Shown: one piece after another, positions 1-9,503 of the stretch | Layout: every line of letters starts with the position of its first letter | Position numbering within the stretch: position 1 is the stretch's first letter | Source of the DNA: an uncultured bacterium | Lineage (GTDB): Bacteria > Edwardsbacteria > AC1 > EtOH8 | Direction of reading: 5' to 3' | Assembly (NCBI GenBank): GCA_937863685.1 | Contig: CALMGM010000002.1 | Coordinates: forward strand, 1-64,000 | Length of the DNA stretch: 64,000 bases | Position numbers and translations under genes: made by a program | The notes under the pieces: generated by a model | What the model was told of the DNA's origin: nothing | The model's input: only the letters and a program-made list of their open reading frames with translations | Databases searched by the model: none

Positions 1-2
1 CC

Positions 3-329
3 TCCGACTCTACCCGGATCGCGGATACTGTGCCGGCTACCGGCATAAACGTGTCGACCACGATCTATGCGTTGCTGCCGGACAGCGGCAGGTTTGTAAA
101 CCCGTTACTTGCCACGGGGAATTGTCTCGATGCGATTGCATTCTCAGACCCCCCTGTTGGCCCGTACTTCTCAGTTATAGTACCCGGGGGATCAGGGCAA
201 GGCACGGTATATTGGGCGCCCTGCGGCTTGTCAAGCAAGTATGGTGGTTGCACAAAATACGTCATATATGGAATTGGAAGGGTAAATGTAATGTTAAAAA
301 GCACAATATATAGCGGGCATGGATATTAA
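3..329 (+). CDS. C-terminal fragment of an unidentified protein, cut by the window edge
   Basis: An open frame runs from the first complete codon at base 3 to TAA at 327-329. The roughly 108 visible residues are rich in Gly, Ser, Thr, Pro and beta-branched residues, as in a beta-sandwich secreted or surface protein; I recognise no family. A GTG at 30 could be a start but has no ribosome binding site, so a gene truncated at its 5' end is more likely. Codons shift from GC-rich at the left to AT-rich in the last 60 bases, so the frame could also be decaying. Bases 330-430 hold nothing I can name. Confidence 0.4.
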   Translation, partial: SDSTRIADTVPATGINVSTTIYALLPDSGRFVNPLLATGNCLDAIAFSDPPVGPYFSVIVPGGSGQGTVYWAPCGLSSKYGGCTKYVIYGIGRVNVMLKSTIYSGHGY

Positions 330-437
330 TTATGCCCAGGGAATATGAGTTGATAACTGAGAGTATAATTCATATGCTATCAGTTGCATGTAATACAAAG
401 GATGTGCACAAGGAACAAGGTTAATTTATCCGGTGGG

Positions 438-466
438 TTGACATCGGGCCGTTTTGTGTTTATAAT
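438..466 (+). promoter_or_regulatory. Consensus sigma-70-type promoter for the M6 protease gene
   Basis: TTGACA (438-443) and TATAAT (461-466) are separated by exactly 17 bases, a perfect match to the housekeeping consensus. Predicted transcription start is near 473, giving a leader of about 40 bases before the ATG at 515, with the purine-rich stretch AGAGGTAG as a weak ribosome binding site. Confidence 0.85.
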
Positions 467-514
467 AAACATAACAGATAACCCTTCAATCAATATAAAA
501 AGAGGTAGATAGTC

Positions 515-3133
515 ATGGGTAAAAGTTCTATCGTGCGTTTTCTTTTGGTCGTGGCGATAATGTCGTCAACGATCAGCATTTTGTATGGCATGCCGCCCTA
601 TCAGGGGATCAAGGAGCCCGAGGCGCTAAAGGCACTAAGGCTGAAAGGCCTGGATAGCCCCCAGGATGGCCTGATCCAGCAGCTTAGATCCAAGGATGCC
701 AATGCCAAGATATCCGGCAGCCGGGAATACCCGGTGGTGATGGGCTATTTCACCGATCTGGCCAATATCAACACCCAGGGCGAGTTCCAGACCATGCTGT
801 TCAGCAATGCCAGCGGAACCAAATCGGTCAACAACTACTACCGGGACATGTCCTACAACGCCATGAGCTGCTCCGGTAGCGTAGCCAGTTGGGTAACCAG
901 CGGGAACACCGTGGCCTATTTTGGGGGTGGCAATAATGGTTTCAATAATGGAACTACGGCCAATGTCTACGAGTTTATCCGGGCAGTTCTTACCAACTCT
1001 GATGCCACGGTGGATTTCTCAAAGGCTGAGTACGACCTGAACCACGACGGATATGTTGACGTGCTGTGGGTGGTCCATGCCGGCAAGGGCGGCGAGGAAG
1101 GCGGCAGCGATCCCATCTGGTCGCACAGTTGGAGCCTTTCCTACTGGAGCGGTGGGACATATTTTATTACCAACGATACCAGCCCCTATACCGGCAACCC
1201 GGTCAGGATAAACAAATATATCATCATGCCGGAAAGAACAAATTACGCCGATGGAAATGCAAGTAGTACCGAGATGATCGGCGCCGGAGTGTTTGCCCAC
1301 GAATTCGGGCATGCCCTGGGCCTGCCAGATCTATATGATACTGGGACAGGCCCGGCCGGATACGGTGTCGGCCTGTTCTCGCTGATGGCCGCCGGCTCAT
1401 GGGGCGGTGACTATAATAGCGGCGCCACTCCGGTCAGCTTGGATGTTTGGTGCAAGAGATTCCTGGGCTGGGTGGCCCCGCTGACCGTACCGTCAAACAG
1501 CCTGTACACGGTCAACAGCACTTTGGCCAACAGTGCCAACAGCTCTTATAAGTTATCCAAAGGCGGTAGCGACACCACCCGGCAGTACTGGCTGATTGAG
1601 AACCGCTGGAAGACCGCCGTCGGCCCGGTAAGCAATGTGGCCTGGGACGCCAATCTACGCGGCCAGGGATTGGGGATCTACCATATCGATAGCACCTATA
1701 CCACTACCACTCATATCAACAACAATGATGTTAATAATAATTCCACCGATGATGTCAACCGTAACCGTCCTTTGGGGGTGGCAGTGGAGGAGACCGACGA
1801 GACCACGGGGGGTTATAGCTCCGAACTGTGGTACGGCAACAATGCCGGTGAATCGGTGGATATCTGGAACAGCGGCAACCAGGCTAACTTCGACAGCTCC
1901 GGGACCGCTTATCCGGTCAGCTATTACAACGGCACCAATTCCACCACCGCCGGCCCCCATGCCGGGGTGGCGGTAAGGCAGATACCGGCGGCATCGGCGG
2001 CGATGGCCTGCAGTATGATCGTTCAGGCGGCGGGCGCGCCGACCGGACCGGTGATAGCTTTGGACCACACCTATTACGATGTCAACGTTCCCCAGAACGA
2101 CAGCCTGGACCAGATCCTGGCCATCGGCAACACCGGAGATATGGATCTCGACTGGAGCGTGACATATTTAAAAACCGGCACGGGAAGTTATGACAATGCT
2201 GACAACGGCAATTCCATAGGCAATGGCGGCACGACTTTTATTACGGCAATCCTGCTGACCGGCACCGAATTGGCATCGTATTATGAAACTTATGAGCTAT
2301 ATGCCGTAAGGGCTTTGATCATCCTGCCGATCACCAATGTGACAATCAAGGTATGGCAGGGAGGGACCACCTCTCCGACCACGGAGATATATTCCGCCGA
2401 TGTCACTGCGTCAACAGCGGACGGATGGAACACCTACCAGCTTCCTTCGCCGATAACCCTTCAGACAGGTACCAACTACTGGGTAGGCTACAGCGTGGGG
2501 CATGCCAATGGCACCTATCCTGCTTCAACCGACAACGGCCCGGCCATAGACGGCAAGGGGGACTGGGTCTATGACGGAGTATGGGCCGAGCTTCAAGACT
2601 ACGGCCTGGATAACAACTGGAATCTGAAGGCCATGCTGGGCAAAAAACTGGCCGACTGGATAACCATAAATCCCACTTCGGGGACGGTCTCACCGGCCGG
2701 AAACGATAATGTCACCTTCAGATTCAACGCCACCGGATTGTCCTTGGGGGCATACAGCGACACGGTCTGCCTGGCCAGCAACGATCTGGCCAACAATCCC
2801 AAGAAGATACCGGTATCCCTGACGGTGGGAGCCTCCGGGGTGACCGGCAAGCCCCAGGCGGGGAATCCCACGGTCTTCGCCCTGCACAATGCCTGGCCCA
2901 ATCCGGCCCGGGGGCAGGTCAACTTCAAGTACCAGCTGCCCAGGGCGGCCCAGGTGGACCTCAAGGTCTACAACGTGCTGGGCCAGATGGTCAAGGCCTT
3001 CGACCGGGGCGTGCAGGAGCCCGGTTACTACTCGTTGAAATGGAGCGATGCCAATGTGTCCGAGGGTGTCTATTTCATCAGGCTGCAGGCCGGGAATTAC
3101 CAGGCCACCAGGAAATTCGTGGTGGTGCAGTAG
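515..3133 (+). CDS. Secreted M6-family metalloprotease with C-terminal sorting domain
   Basis: The 872-residue protein starts with a signal peptide (about residues 1-25). An M6 (immune inhibitor A-like) peptidase domain follows; the zinc site HEFGHALGLPDLYD is at about residue 262, with the Met-turn SLMAAGSW downstream. The middle, about residues 510-760, resembles beta-sandwich or lectin-like accessory modules. The last ~85 residues (from FALHNAWPNPARG) form a FlgD-Ig/T9SS type A-like C-terminal domain with YNVLGQMV and GVYFIRL signatures, which in FCB bacteria directs export or surface attachment. The gene stands alone between its own promoter and a terminator. Inferred role: extracellular protein degradation; the substrate cannot be told. 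Confidence 0.9.
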   Translation: MGKSSIVRFLLVVAIMSSTISILYGMPPYQGIKEPEALKALRLKGLDSPQDGLIQQLRSKDANAKISGSREYPVVMGYFTDLANINTQGEFQTMLFSNASGTKSVNNYYRDMSYNAMSCSGSVASWVTSGNTVAYFGGGNNGFNNGTTANVYEFIRAVLTNSDATVDFSKAEYDLNHDGYVDVLWVVHAGKGGEEGGSDPIWSHSWSLSYWSGGTYFITNDTSPYTGNPVRINKYIIMPERTNYADGNASSTEMIGAGVFAHEFGHALGLPDLYDTGTGPAGYGVGLFSLMAAGSWGGDYNSGATPVSLDVWCKRFLGWVAPLTVPSNSLYTVNSTLANSANSSYKLSKGGSDTTRQYWLIENRWKTAVGPVSNVAWDANLRGQGLGIYHIDSTYTTTTHINNNDVNNNSTDDVNRNRPLGVAVEETDETTGGYSSELWYGNNAGESVDIWNSGNQANFDSSGTAYPVSYYNGTNSTTAGPHAGVAVRQIPAASAAMACSMIVQAAGAPTGPVIALDHTYYDVNVPQNDSLDQILAIGNTGDMDLDWSVTYLKTGTGSYDNADNGNSIGNGGTTFITAILLTGTELASYYETYELYAVRALIILPITNVTIKVWQGGTTSPTTEIYSADVTASTADGWNTYQLPSPITLQTGTNYWVGYSVGHANGTYPASTDNGPAIDGKGDWVYDGVWAELQDYGLDNNWNLKAMLGKKLADWITINPTSGTVSPAGNDNVTFRFNATGLSLGAYSDTVCLASNDLANNPKKIPVSLTVGASGVTGKPQAGNPTVFALHNAWPNPARGQVNFKYQLPRAAQVDLKVYNVLGQMVKAFDRGVQEPGYYSLKWSDANVSEGVYFIRLQAGNYQATRKFVVVQ

Positions 3134-3150
3134 ATCACAGAAAAGCCAAA

Positions 3151-3178
3151 GGCGAAGTGTCATCACTTCGCCTTTTTT
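3151..3178 (+). terminator. Rho-independent terminator after the M6 protease gene
   Basis: Stem GGCGAAGTG (3151-3159) with CACTTCGCC (3164-3172), loop TCAT, followed by six T. Confidence 0.9.
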
Positions 3179-3180
3179 AT

Positions 3181-3209
3181 TTGACAGGGGGCCTTTTTTA
3201 AAGTAAACT
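3181..3209 (+). promoter_or_regulatory. Promoter for pyrG
   Basis: TTGACA (3181-3186), a 17-base spacer and TAAACT (3204-3209). It starts directly after the preceding terminator. The predicted start near 3216 gives a leader of about 28 bases. No strong Shine-Dalgarno sequence precedes the ATG at 3244. Confidence 0.65.
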
Positions 3210-3243
3210 TAACGTTTAATTTATTGTTCATCGATTTAAAGTT

Positions 3244-4863
3244 ATGAAAAAGAAAACGAAGTTCATATTCGTGACCGGCGGGGTGGTCAGCTCGCTGGGC
3301 AAGGGCATCGCCTCGGCCTCCCTGGGCTACCTGCTGAAGGCCCGGGGCCTCAAGGTCAACATTCAGAAATTCGATCCCTATCTTAACGTCGATCCCGGAA
3401 CCATGAGCCCATTCCAGCACGGCGAAGTGTTCGTCACCGACGACGGAGCGGAGACCGACCTGGACCTTGGGCACTATGAGAGGTTCATCGACCGGCCCCT
3501 GACCCGGGACAACAACCTGACCTCCGGGCAGATCTACGAATCCATCATCACCAAGGAACGGCGGGGGGACTATCTGGGAAAGACCGTCCAGGTGGTGCCT
3601 CACGTCACCAACGAGATCAAAGCCCGCATCCACAAGCTGGCCGAAAGCGGCGACGTCGACGTGCTGATCACCGAGATCGGCGGCACGGTGGGCGACATCG
3701 AGAGCCTGCCTTTCATAGAGGCCATCCGGCAGTTCCGGCTGGACGTGGGGCGGGAGAACTGCGCCTACATCCACCTGACGTTGGTGCCCTACATCCATGC
3801 CTCGGGCGAGCTCAAGACCAAGCCCACCCAGCATTCGGTCAACAAACTGCGGGAGATCGGCATCCAGCCGGACATCATCATCTGCCGCACCGAACAGCCC
3901 CTGGGCAAGGAGCTCAAGGAGAAGATCGGGCTGTTCTGCAATGTTTCGTCCGAGTCGGTGATCGAGGCCATCGACGTGGAGAGCATCTATGAAGTGGTGC
4001 TTCGGTTCCATAATGACGGGCTGGATGAGATCGTGGCCCATCTGCTGGGGGCGGGCTTCCATAAGCCGGATCTTACCGCCTGGAGCGAAATGATCCGAAA
4101 TCTTAAAAACCCCGAATCCGAGGTGCGGGTGGCCATCTGCGGCAAATATGTCGATCTGCATGATGCCTATAAGAGCATCATCGAATCGTTCATCCATGCC
4201 GGCATTGCCAACAACGTCAAGGTCAAGCTGGACTGGATAGATACCGAAAGCCTGTCGGTTGATAACCTTTCTCAGCGTTTCGGCAGCTGCCACGGCATCC
4301 TGGTCTGTCCCGGCTTCGGCGAAAGGGGCATCGAGGGCAAGATCCTGGCGGCCCGGCATGCCCGGGAGACCCAGATGCCGTATTTCGGCATCTGTCTGGG
4401 GATGCAGGTGGCCACCATCGAGTTCTCCCGCAACGTCTGCGGCATGAAGAACGCCCATTCCACCGAGTTCGACGACAAGACCCCGCACCCGGTGATAGAC
4501 TACCTGCCGGAACAGAGGAACATCAGCAATATGGGCGGGACCATGCGGCTGGGGGCCTATCCCTGCGCCATCACCCCGGGCACCAAAGCCCACCGGGCCT
4601 ACCAGGCCGAGCAGATATCGGAACGCCACCGCCACCGCTACGAGGTCAACAACACCTATATCCCCAAATTGGAGGAGAAGGGCATGGTGTTCTGCGGCAA
4701 ATCTCCGGACGGCCTGCTGGTGGAGATGGTGGAGCTGAAGGACCACCCCTGGTTCCTGGGCTGCCAGTTCCATCCCGAGTTCAAGTCGCGTCCCATGAAG
4801 CCCCAGCCCCTGTTCCGTGATTTCGTCAGGGCCGCCAAGGAATACCGGGACGGTAAGAAATAG
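3244..4863 (+). CDS. pyrG: CTP synthase
   Basis: Converts UTP to CTP using ATP and glutamine, the last step of pyrimidine nucleotide synthesis, in the cytoplasm. At 539 residues it has normal family length. The N-terminal amidoligase (about 1-265) begins [17 protein letters not shown], the hallmark of the family. The C-terminal class I glutamine amidotransferase carries the nucleophile in YFGICLGMQ and the His/Glu pair in [11 protein letters not shown]. It appears monocistronic, with its own promoter and a terminator 10 bases after the stop. Confidence 0.98.
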   Translation: MKKKTKFIFVTGGVVSSLGKGIASASLGYLLKARGLKVNIQKFDPYLNVDPGTMSPFQHGEVFVTDDGAETDLDLGHYERFIDRPLTRDNNLTSGQIYESIITKERRGDYLGKTVQVVPHVTNEIKARIHKLAESGDVDVLITEIGGTVGDIESLPFIEAIRQFRLDVGRENCAYIHLTLVPYIHASGELKTKPTQHSVNKLREIGIQPDIIICRTEQPLGKELKEKIGLFCNVSSESVIEAIDVESIYEVVLRFHNDGLDEIVAHLLGAGFHKPDLTAWSEMIRNLKNPESEVRVAICGKYVDLHDAYKSIIESFIHAGIANNVKVKLDWIDTESLSVDNLSQRFGSCHGILVCPGFGERGIEGKILAARHARETQMPYFGICLGMQVATIEFSRNVCGMKNAHSTEFDDKTPHPVIDYLPEQRNISNMGGTMRLGAYPCAITPGTKAHRAYQAEQISERHRHRYEVNNTYIPKLEEKGMVFCGKSPDGLLVEMVELKDHPWFLGCQFHPEFKSRPMKPQPLFRDFVRAAKEYRDGKK

Positions 4864-4873
4864 CATGATCCGA

Positions 4874-4898
4874 TGGGCTGAGATATCAGCCCATTTTT
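4874..4898 (+). terminator. Terminator after pyrG
   Basis: Stem TGGGCTGA (4874-4881) with TCAGCCCA (4886-4893), loop GATA, then TTTTT. Confidence 0.85.
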
Positions 4899-4930
4899 AA
4901 CATTCAGAAAATATTTATCCAAGGAAGCCT

Positions 4931-6184
4931 ATGAACAAGATACCAAAGCTGTTCTGGATCCTGACCCTGTCCAGTCTGCTGGCCCTGGCGGTGCTGGGGC
5001 TTTTCATCGTCAAGCAGGGGGAGATGGTCATGGAACAGGCCAACCGGATCACCGGGTCCGGTGATGCCGAAAGCCTGAACCGGGCCGAGGGCGACATTGA
5101 AAAAATGAGATTCATCACCAGGGAACAGCGGCTGGGTTTGTACAACCTGCTGGCCGGCCGGTTCGCCCAGCTGGGGGAACCGCCGAGCATGTACCGGATA
5201 TTGGAAACCGCCCTGAAGCTGGATCCCGAGAACGCCGATCTCCTCAACAACATTTCCTATGAGTGGGCCAAACAGGGGATCAATCTGGACCAGGCCGAGG
5301 AATATTCCAAAAAAGCGGCAGCCCTGGCCGAGAACAAAATGTCCGGACGGAAGCCGACCGGCATGTCGCGGGAGCGCTGGGAGGACATGGTCCGGAGGGA
5401 AAGGGGAAATTACCTTGACACCTACGGCTGGGTGCTTTACCAAAAGGGAAAATATAATTCGGCCCTCCGGGAACTGCAGAAAGCCTTCCAGCTGGCAGAG
5501 GAGCCGACCATCCAGTATCACCTGGGGCTGGCCCTTTACCGGACCGGAAATCTGGACGGCGCCGTAGAGAATCTGGCCGCCAGCCTGTCCGGCCGGCTGG
5601 AGGACCCGGCCAAGGCCAGAGCCGATCTGGAGGCCATCTATAAGGAAAGATATAAAACCTTAAGGGGGTTGGATAAAATGCTGCAGCAGGTGGCGGAGAA
5701 GGCCCTGGCCCGTCAGCAGGCCGAGGATGAGGCCGACGCCGCCAAAATAGTCGGCCGGCCGGCCCCCGACTTCAGCCTGCCGGACCTGGACGATCAACCC
5801 TATAGGCTTTCCCATTTCCGGGACCGGGTGGTGATCCTTGATTTCTGGGCCACCTGGTGCGGTCCCTGCAAACTGGCCATGCCGCTGGTCAACAAGGTCC
5901 ATCTGGAATACCAGGATAAGGGTCTGGTGGTGCTGGGTATCAATCTGGAGGGCCGGGACAAGAACCAGCGGGTAAAAAAGTTCATAGAGGGGTCGGGCCA
6001 GCAGTTCGTCATCCTGCAGGGCGGGATGATGGGCGTGGGCATTGACCAGGTCTACGGCGTGACTGGTATTCCCACCACCTTTGTGATAGACAAACAGGGG
6101 ATCATCCGATACCGGCATATAGGCTACCGCGAGAATCTGGACCAGATGCTGGCCCGGGAGGTCGAGGAACTTTTGAAACAATGA
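4931..6184 (+). CDS. TPR protein with C-terminal TlpA-like thioredoxin domain
   Basis: 417 residues. A single N-terminal membrane segment (about 5-28) anchors the protein with the rest probably outside the cytoplasm. Tetratricopeptide-like helices occupy about residues 45-225, for example around DTYGWVLYQKGKYNSALRELQ. An AhpC/TSA-TlpA thioredoxin-fold domain follows from PAPDFSLPDL at about 277, with active site WCGPC near residue 310. Such proteins reduce or isomerise disulfides in exported proteins; the TPR part suggests a protein partner. The crcB gene starts five bases after the stop, so they may be co-transcribed. The physiological substrate is unknown. Confidence 0.85.
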   Translation: MNKIPKLFWILTLSSLLALAVLGLFIVKQGEMVMEQANRITGSGDAESLNRAEGDIEKMRFITREQRLGLYNLLAGRFAQLGEPPSMYRILETALKLDPENADLLNNISYEWAKQGINLDQAEEYSKKAAALAENKMSGRKPTGMSRERWEDMVRRERGNYLDTYGWVLYQKGKYNSALRELQKAFQLAEEPTIQYHLGLALYRTGNLDGAVENLAASLSGRLEDPAKARADLEAIYKERYKTLRGLDKMLQQVAEKALARQQAEDEADAAKIVGRPAPDFSLPDLDDQPYRLSHFRDRVVILDFWATWCGPCKLAMPLVNKVHLEYQDKGLVVLGINLEGRDKNQRVKKFIEGSGQQFVILQGGMMGVGIDQVYGVTGIPTTFVIDKQGIIRYRHIGYRENLDQMLAREVEELLKQ

Positions 6185-6188
6185 TCTC

Positions 6189-6572
6189 ATGAGGCACCTG
6201 ATCCTTATCGCCCTGGGAGGCATGACCGGGGCTTTGGCCCGTTACGGGCTTTCCCGGCTTATTCAAACATCGGTCAACGATTTTTTTCCGTGGGGCACCA
6301 TGGCGGTAAACCTGTCGGGCTGTCTGTTTATCGGCCTGGCCTTTGAACTTTTTGACCGGGCGATGATCCCTTCCGATCTCAGGAGCTTTATCACCATCGG
6401 ATTTCTGGGGGCCTTCACCACCTTCTCCACCTATTCTTTGGAGACCATCAATCTGCTGCGTGAGGGAGAGATCAGACTGTGCCTGACCAATGTGCTATTA
6501 AGCAATATTTTGGGGCTGTTGCTGGTTGTTTCCGGCATGTATGCAGCCAAATTGGCTCTCAAATCATTCTGA
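6189..6572 (+). CDS. crcB: Fluoride channel CrcB (Fluc)
   Basis: 127 residues with four predicted membrane helices, the normal size for the dual-topology dimeric fluoride exporter. Family signatures are visible: GGMTGALARYG at the N-terminus, the pore-lining Asn in GTMAVNLSG, and GFLGAFTTFSTYS containing the phenylalanine box. It expels cytoplasmic fluoride. It follows the TPR-thioredoxin gene by four bases and is followed by a DUF190 gene, a common partner. I looked for a fluoride riboswitch upstream and found none, so regulation is not evident. Confidence 0.95.
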   Translation: MRHLILIALGGMTGALARYGLSRLIQTSVNDFFPWGTMAVNLSGCLFIGLAFELFDRAMIPSDLRSFITIGFLGAFTTFSTYSLETINLLREGEIRLCLTNVLLSNILGLLLVVSGMYAAKLALKSF

Positions 6573-6588
6573 CAGGGAGGGGCTGCAG

Positions 6589-6921
6589 ATGAAACTTCCG
6601 GAGCAGGCGGTACTTTTAAGGATCTTTATCGGCGAAAGCGATAAGAAGGACGGCAAGCCTTTATACGAGCAAATAGTCCTTAAGGCCCGCGATATGAACC
6701 TGGCCGGGGCCACGGTCATCAGGGGCATTTTGGGATTCGGGGCCGACAGCCGGCTCCATAGTTCTAAATTGCTGGAACTGTCCCAGGACCTGCCGATGGT
6801 CATTGAGGTGGTGGATACCAAGGAGAATATCGACCGGCTGATGCCCTTCATCGATGAAAATGTCACCGAGGGACTGGTGACGCTGGAGGATATCCGGGTG
6901 ATAAAATACCGCCATAGTTAA
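6589..6921 (+). CDS. DUF190 family protein, crcB partner
   Basis: 110 residues from the ATG at 6589, chosen because GGGAGGGG lies just upstream. The frame is open further upstream, but that part overlaps crcB. The sequence shows the small alpha/beta, PII-like fold family DUF190: VLLRIFIGESDKKDGKPLYE near the N-terminus and GATVIRGILGFG in the middle. DUF190 genes often sit beside crcB, as here, which suggests a regulatory or accessory role in fluoride export; the biochemical function is not established. A terminator follows. Confidence 0.88.
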   Translation: MKLPEQAVLLRIFIGESDKKDGKPLYEQIVLKARDMNLAGATVIRGILGFGADSRLHSSKLLELSQDLPMVIEVVDTKENIDRLMPFIDENVTEGLVTLEDIRVIKYRHS

Positions 6922-6952
6922 AATATTATTTTAATAAAATAATTTCAAGCTC

Positions 6953-6977
6953 AAGCCCCGTATCAGACGGGGCTTTT
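6953..6977 (+). terminator. Terminator after the crcB-DUF190 unit
   Basis: Stem AAGCCCCGT (6953-6961) with ACGGGGCTT (6967-6975), loop ATCAG, ending in TTTT. Confidence 0.85.
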
Positions 6978-6995
6978 ACCATGAATTTTCTTTGC

Positions 6996-7024
6996 TTGAT
7001 TTTAAATCCAATTTATGCTATAAT
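6996..7024 (+). promoter_or_regulatory. Extended -10 promoter for hisC-cmk-plsC-ispH
   Basis: TTGATT (6996-7001), 17 bases, TATAAT (7019-7024) preceded by TGC (an extended -10). Predicted start near 7031; leader about 47 bases to the ATG at 7078. Confidence 0.8.
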
Positions 7025-7077
7025 ACCAAGTTATTTTAGTATAACCGATTGATAAACCTTATAGTTGGAGCAAGGCC

Positions 7078-8187
7078 ATGATACCCCAGCCAAGAGAGAA
7101 TATCGGTTCCATCAGTCCTTATATCCCGGGCAAGCCGATTGAAGAAGTGCGCCGGGAACTGGGGCTCAAGGGCAGGATAATCAAGCTGGCCTCCAATGAG
7201 AATCCCCTGGGGCCGTCAAAAATGGCGGTAAAGGCCATCCGAAAAGCCCTCAAGGAGATCAACCTTTATCCCGATGACGGCTGCTATGCCTTGGGAAAGA
7301 GACTGGCCGATCATCTGGGCGTGAATGAGAACCAGCTGATATTCGGCAACGGCTCGGTGGACATAATAGAATTCATATTCAAGACCTTCGTTGCCCCTAA
7401 AGACCATGTGGTAATGGCCGAGCAGTCTTTTGTGATGGGCAAGATAGCTGCCAAAATGACCGATGCCAATCTGGCCGAAGTCCCCTTGAAGAACTATACC
7501 CACGATCTGGAGGCCATGGCCCGGGCGGTCACACCGCAGACCAAGGTGGTCTATATTGCCAACCCCAATAATCCCACCGGGACCATGGTCAATCACGACC
7601 AGCTTAAATCCTTCATCAAATCGGTCCCCGAGAGCTGTGTGATAATCCTGGATGAGGCTTATTCGGAATATATAACCCGAAGTGATTTTCCTAGAAGCAT
7701 GGAATTGTTAAAGGATCACTCGAATATAATCATTCTCCACACATTCTCCAAGATATACGGCCTGGCGGGTTTGAGGGTGGGTTACGGCATCGGCCATCCC
7801 GAGTTGATAGCTGCGGTCCGCAAGGTGCGTCTGCCGTTCAATATCGGGCTGCTGTCCCAGGCTGGCTGCCTGGCGGCTCTGGATGACATCAAACATTTGG
7901 AACACAGCCGTCAGGTGAACGACGAAGGCAAACAGTTTTTATACCGCCAATTCGAGAAGATGAAGCTGTTCTATATCCCGTCGGAGGGCAATTTTGTGCT
8001 GATTGATCCCAAGCTGGACTCGGTGGAGGTTTTCACCCGTCTGCAGAAACGGGGCATCATCGTCCGGCCGGTAAAGAACTACGGACTGCCCACCGCCCTG
8101 AGGATCACAGTCGGCACCGAAAAGCAGAACAAAAAACTGGTGGTGGCCCTCAGGAAGGTCCTAAAAGAGGTCCGCAGATCGCTATAA
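7078..8187 (+). CDS. hisC: Histidinol-phosphate aminotransferase-type class I/II aminotransferase
   Basis: 369 residues, normal for HisC. PLP-dependent fold type I signatures are visible: ASNENPLGPS near residue 40, NPNNPTGT near 163, the aspartate in IILDEAYSEY, and the Schiff-base lysine in TFSKIYGLAGLRVGYG. The usual reaction interconverts histidinol phosphate and imidazole acetol phosphate; many homologues also transaminate aromatic amino acids, and no other his gene is nearby, so the in vivo substrate is uncertain. It is first in a tight cluster; its TAA overlaps the ATG of cmk. Confidence 0.9.
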   Translation: MIPQPRENIGSISPYIPGKPIEEVRRELGLKGRIIKLASNENPLGPSKMAVKAIRKALKEINLYPDDGCYALGKRLADHLGVNENQLIFGNGSVDIIEFIFKTFVAPKDHVVMAEQSFVMGKIAAKMTDANLAEVPLKNYTHDLEAMARAVTPQTKVVYIANPNNPTGTMVNHDQLKSFIKSVPESCVIILDEAYSEYITRSDFPRSMELLKDHSNIIILHTFSKIYGLAGLRVGYGIGHPELIAAVRKVRLPFNIGLLSQAGCLAALDDIKHLEHSRQVNDEGKQFLYRQFEKMKLFYIPSEGNFVLIDPKLDSVEVFTRLQKRGIIVRPVKNYGLPTALRITVGTEKQNKKLVVALRKVLKEVRRSL

Positions 8188-8867
8188 TGGGCAAAGACAT
8201 GGTCATCGCCATTGACGGGCCGGCGGCCTCCGGTAAAAGCACCACCGCCAAACTGGTGGCCCAAAGGTTGGGATATCTCTATATCGACACCGGCGCCATG
8301 TACCGGGCCATGGCCCTGAAAGCTTTTCTGGCGAAAATTTCCTTAAGCGATATCAATGCCGTGGCCAAGATGGTCGAAGCCACGGTCATCGATCAAAAGC
8401 CCGGCCCGGACGGGGTTCAGACCTTTCTGGACGGCCGCGATGTCAGCCTTGAGATCAGGACCCCGGAGATGTCTCTGGCCGCGTCGGATATTTCGACCAT
8501 CTCCATCGTCCGGAAAAGGCTGGTCAAACTTCAGCAGGAGATGGGCCGCCAGGGCGGGGTGGTGATGGAGGGCCGGGACATTACCACGGTGGTCTTTCCC
8601 GATGCCCAGATCAAGGTATTCATGAAGGCCAGCATTTCCCAACGGGCCAAACGCCGGCTGGAGGAGCTGAAGGGCAAGGGCATAGACTGCAGCCTGGGGG
8701 AACTTGAGGAGCAGATAGCGGAGCGCGACTCTCAGGACAGCCAGAGGGCCGACAGTCCGCTGACCTGCACTCCCGACTCGCTGGTGATAGACACTTCGGA
8801 CCTAAGCATCGAACAGCAGGCCGAAAAGGTGCTGGAGGCCGTCCGGCAGAAAGCGGGGATGGCTTAG
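8187..8867 (+). CDS. cmk: Cytidylate kinase
   Basis: 226 residues. Phosphorylates CMP and dCMP with ATP. The P-loop GPAASGKSTTAK is at residues 11-22, followed by the nucleotide-binding segment YIDTGAMYRA and the catalytic GRDITTVVFPDA region. Start and hisC stop overlap (TAATG), showing translational coupling. The order cmk-plsC-ispH-rpsA found here is a widespread bacterial gene neighbourhood. Confidence 0.97.
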   Translation: MGKDMVIAIDGPAASGKSTTAKLVAQRLGYLYIDTGAMYRAMALKAFLAKISLSDINAVAKMVEATVIDQKPGPDGVQTFLDGRDVSLEIRTPEMSLAASDISTISIVRKRLVKLQQEMGRQGGVVMEGRDITTVVFPDAQIKVFMKASISQRAKRRLEELKGKGIDCSLGELEEQIAERDSQDSQRADSPLTCTPDSLVIDTSDLSIEQQAEKVLEAVRQKAGMA

Positions 8868-9503
8868 ATGATATGGGACAGCCGGGCTTTTAATTCCCGC
8901 TTTTATCGCATCGTATGGCACAGCATCAATTTCATGCTCCGGCATTTCCTGGGGCGCCGGGTCACCGGCTGGGAGCATGTCCCGCCCCGGGGAGGCTGCA
9001 TAATCGCCTCCAACCACATCGCCCTGGTGGATCCCCCGTTCCTGGGCACGGCTGCGCCCCGTGAGGTCACTTTTGTGGCCAAGCAGGAGTTGTTCCGGTT
9101 CTTCCTGCTTCGCTGGCTGATAACCTCCCTCAACGCCATGCCGCTCCGCCGTCAGGGAGGGGATGCCGCCGCCATCAAACTCATATTGAAGAAACTGGCG
9201 CAGGGCTGGGCGGTGGTGATGTTTCCCGAGGGCACCCGCAGCCGCACAGAGAATTTCCTGCCGGCCAAATCCGGGGTAGGGCTGATAGCCAGGCGCAGCT
9301 TGGTCCCGGTGGTGCCGGCCTACATAGAAGGCACCAATCGGAAACTGTTCGATCTGTTTAAAGGCAAATATAAACTGCTGACCAGTTTCGGTCCGCCCAT
9401 CACGGCCGCCGAGATGGAGAAATATCCCGACAGCAAGGAGGGGCATCAGCAGATCAGCCAGCTGGTGATGGAACGGATAATTCGCCTGAAAGAGGAAAGA
9501 TGA
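8868..9503 (+). CDS. plsC: 1-acyl-sn-glycerol-3-phosphate acyltransferase (PlsC family)
   Basis: 211 residues. Adds the second acyl chain to lysophosphatidic acid to make phosphatidic acid at the inner membrane. Motif I NHIALVD (H-x4-D) is near residue 47 and motif III FPEGTRSR near residue 120. It starts immediately after the cmk stop and its end overlaps ispH by four bases. Acyl-chain donor specificity cannot be read from the sequence. Confidence 0.93.
   Translation: MIWDSRAFNSRFYRIVWHSINFMLRHFLGRRVTGWEHVPPRGGCIIASNHIALVDPPFLGTAAPREVTFVAKQELFRFFLLRWLITSLNAMPLRRQGGDAAAIKLILKKLAQGWAVVMFPEGTRSRTENFLPAKSGVGLIARRSLVPVVPAYIEGTNRKLFDLFKGKYKLLTSFGPPITAAEMEKYPDSKEGHQQISQLVMERIIRLKEER

Noticed and set aside
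3163-4866. 567-codon open frame on the minus strand opposite pyrG
   Set aside because: It mirrors the high-GC codon pattern of pyrG, has no RBS and no recognisable domain; a complementary-strand shadow.
6185-6189. Fluoride riboswitch before crcB
   Set aside because: Only four bases separate crcB from the preceding gene, and no crcB-motif-like fold was seen inside that gene's 3' end.
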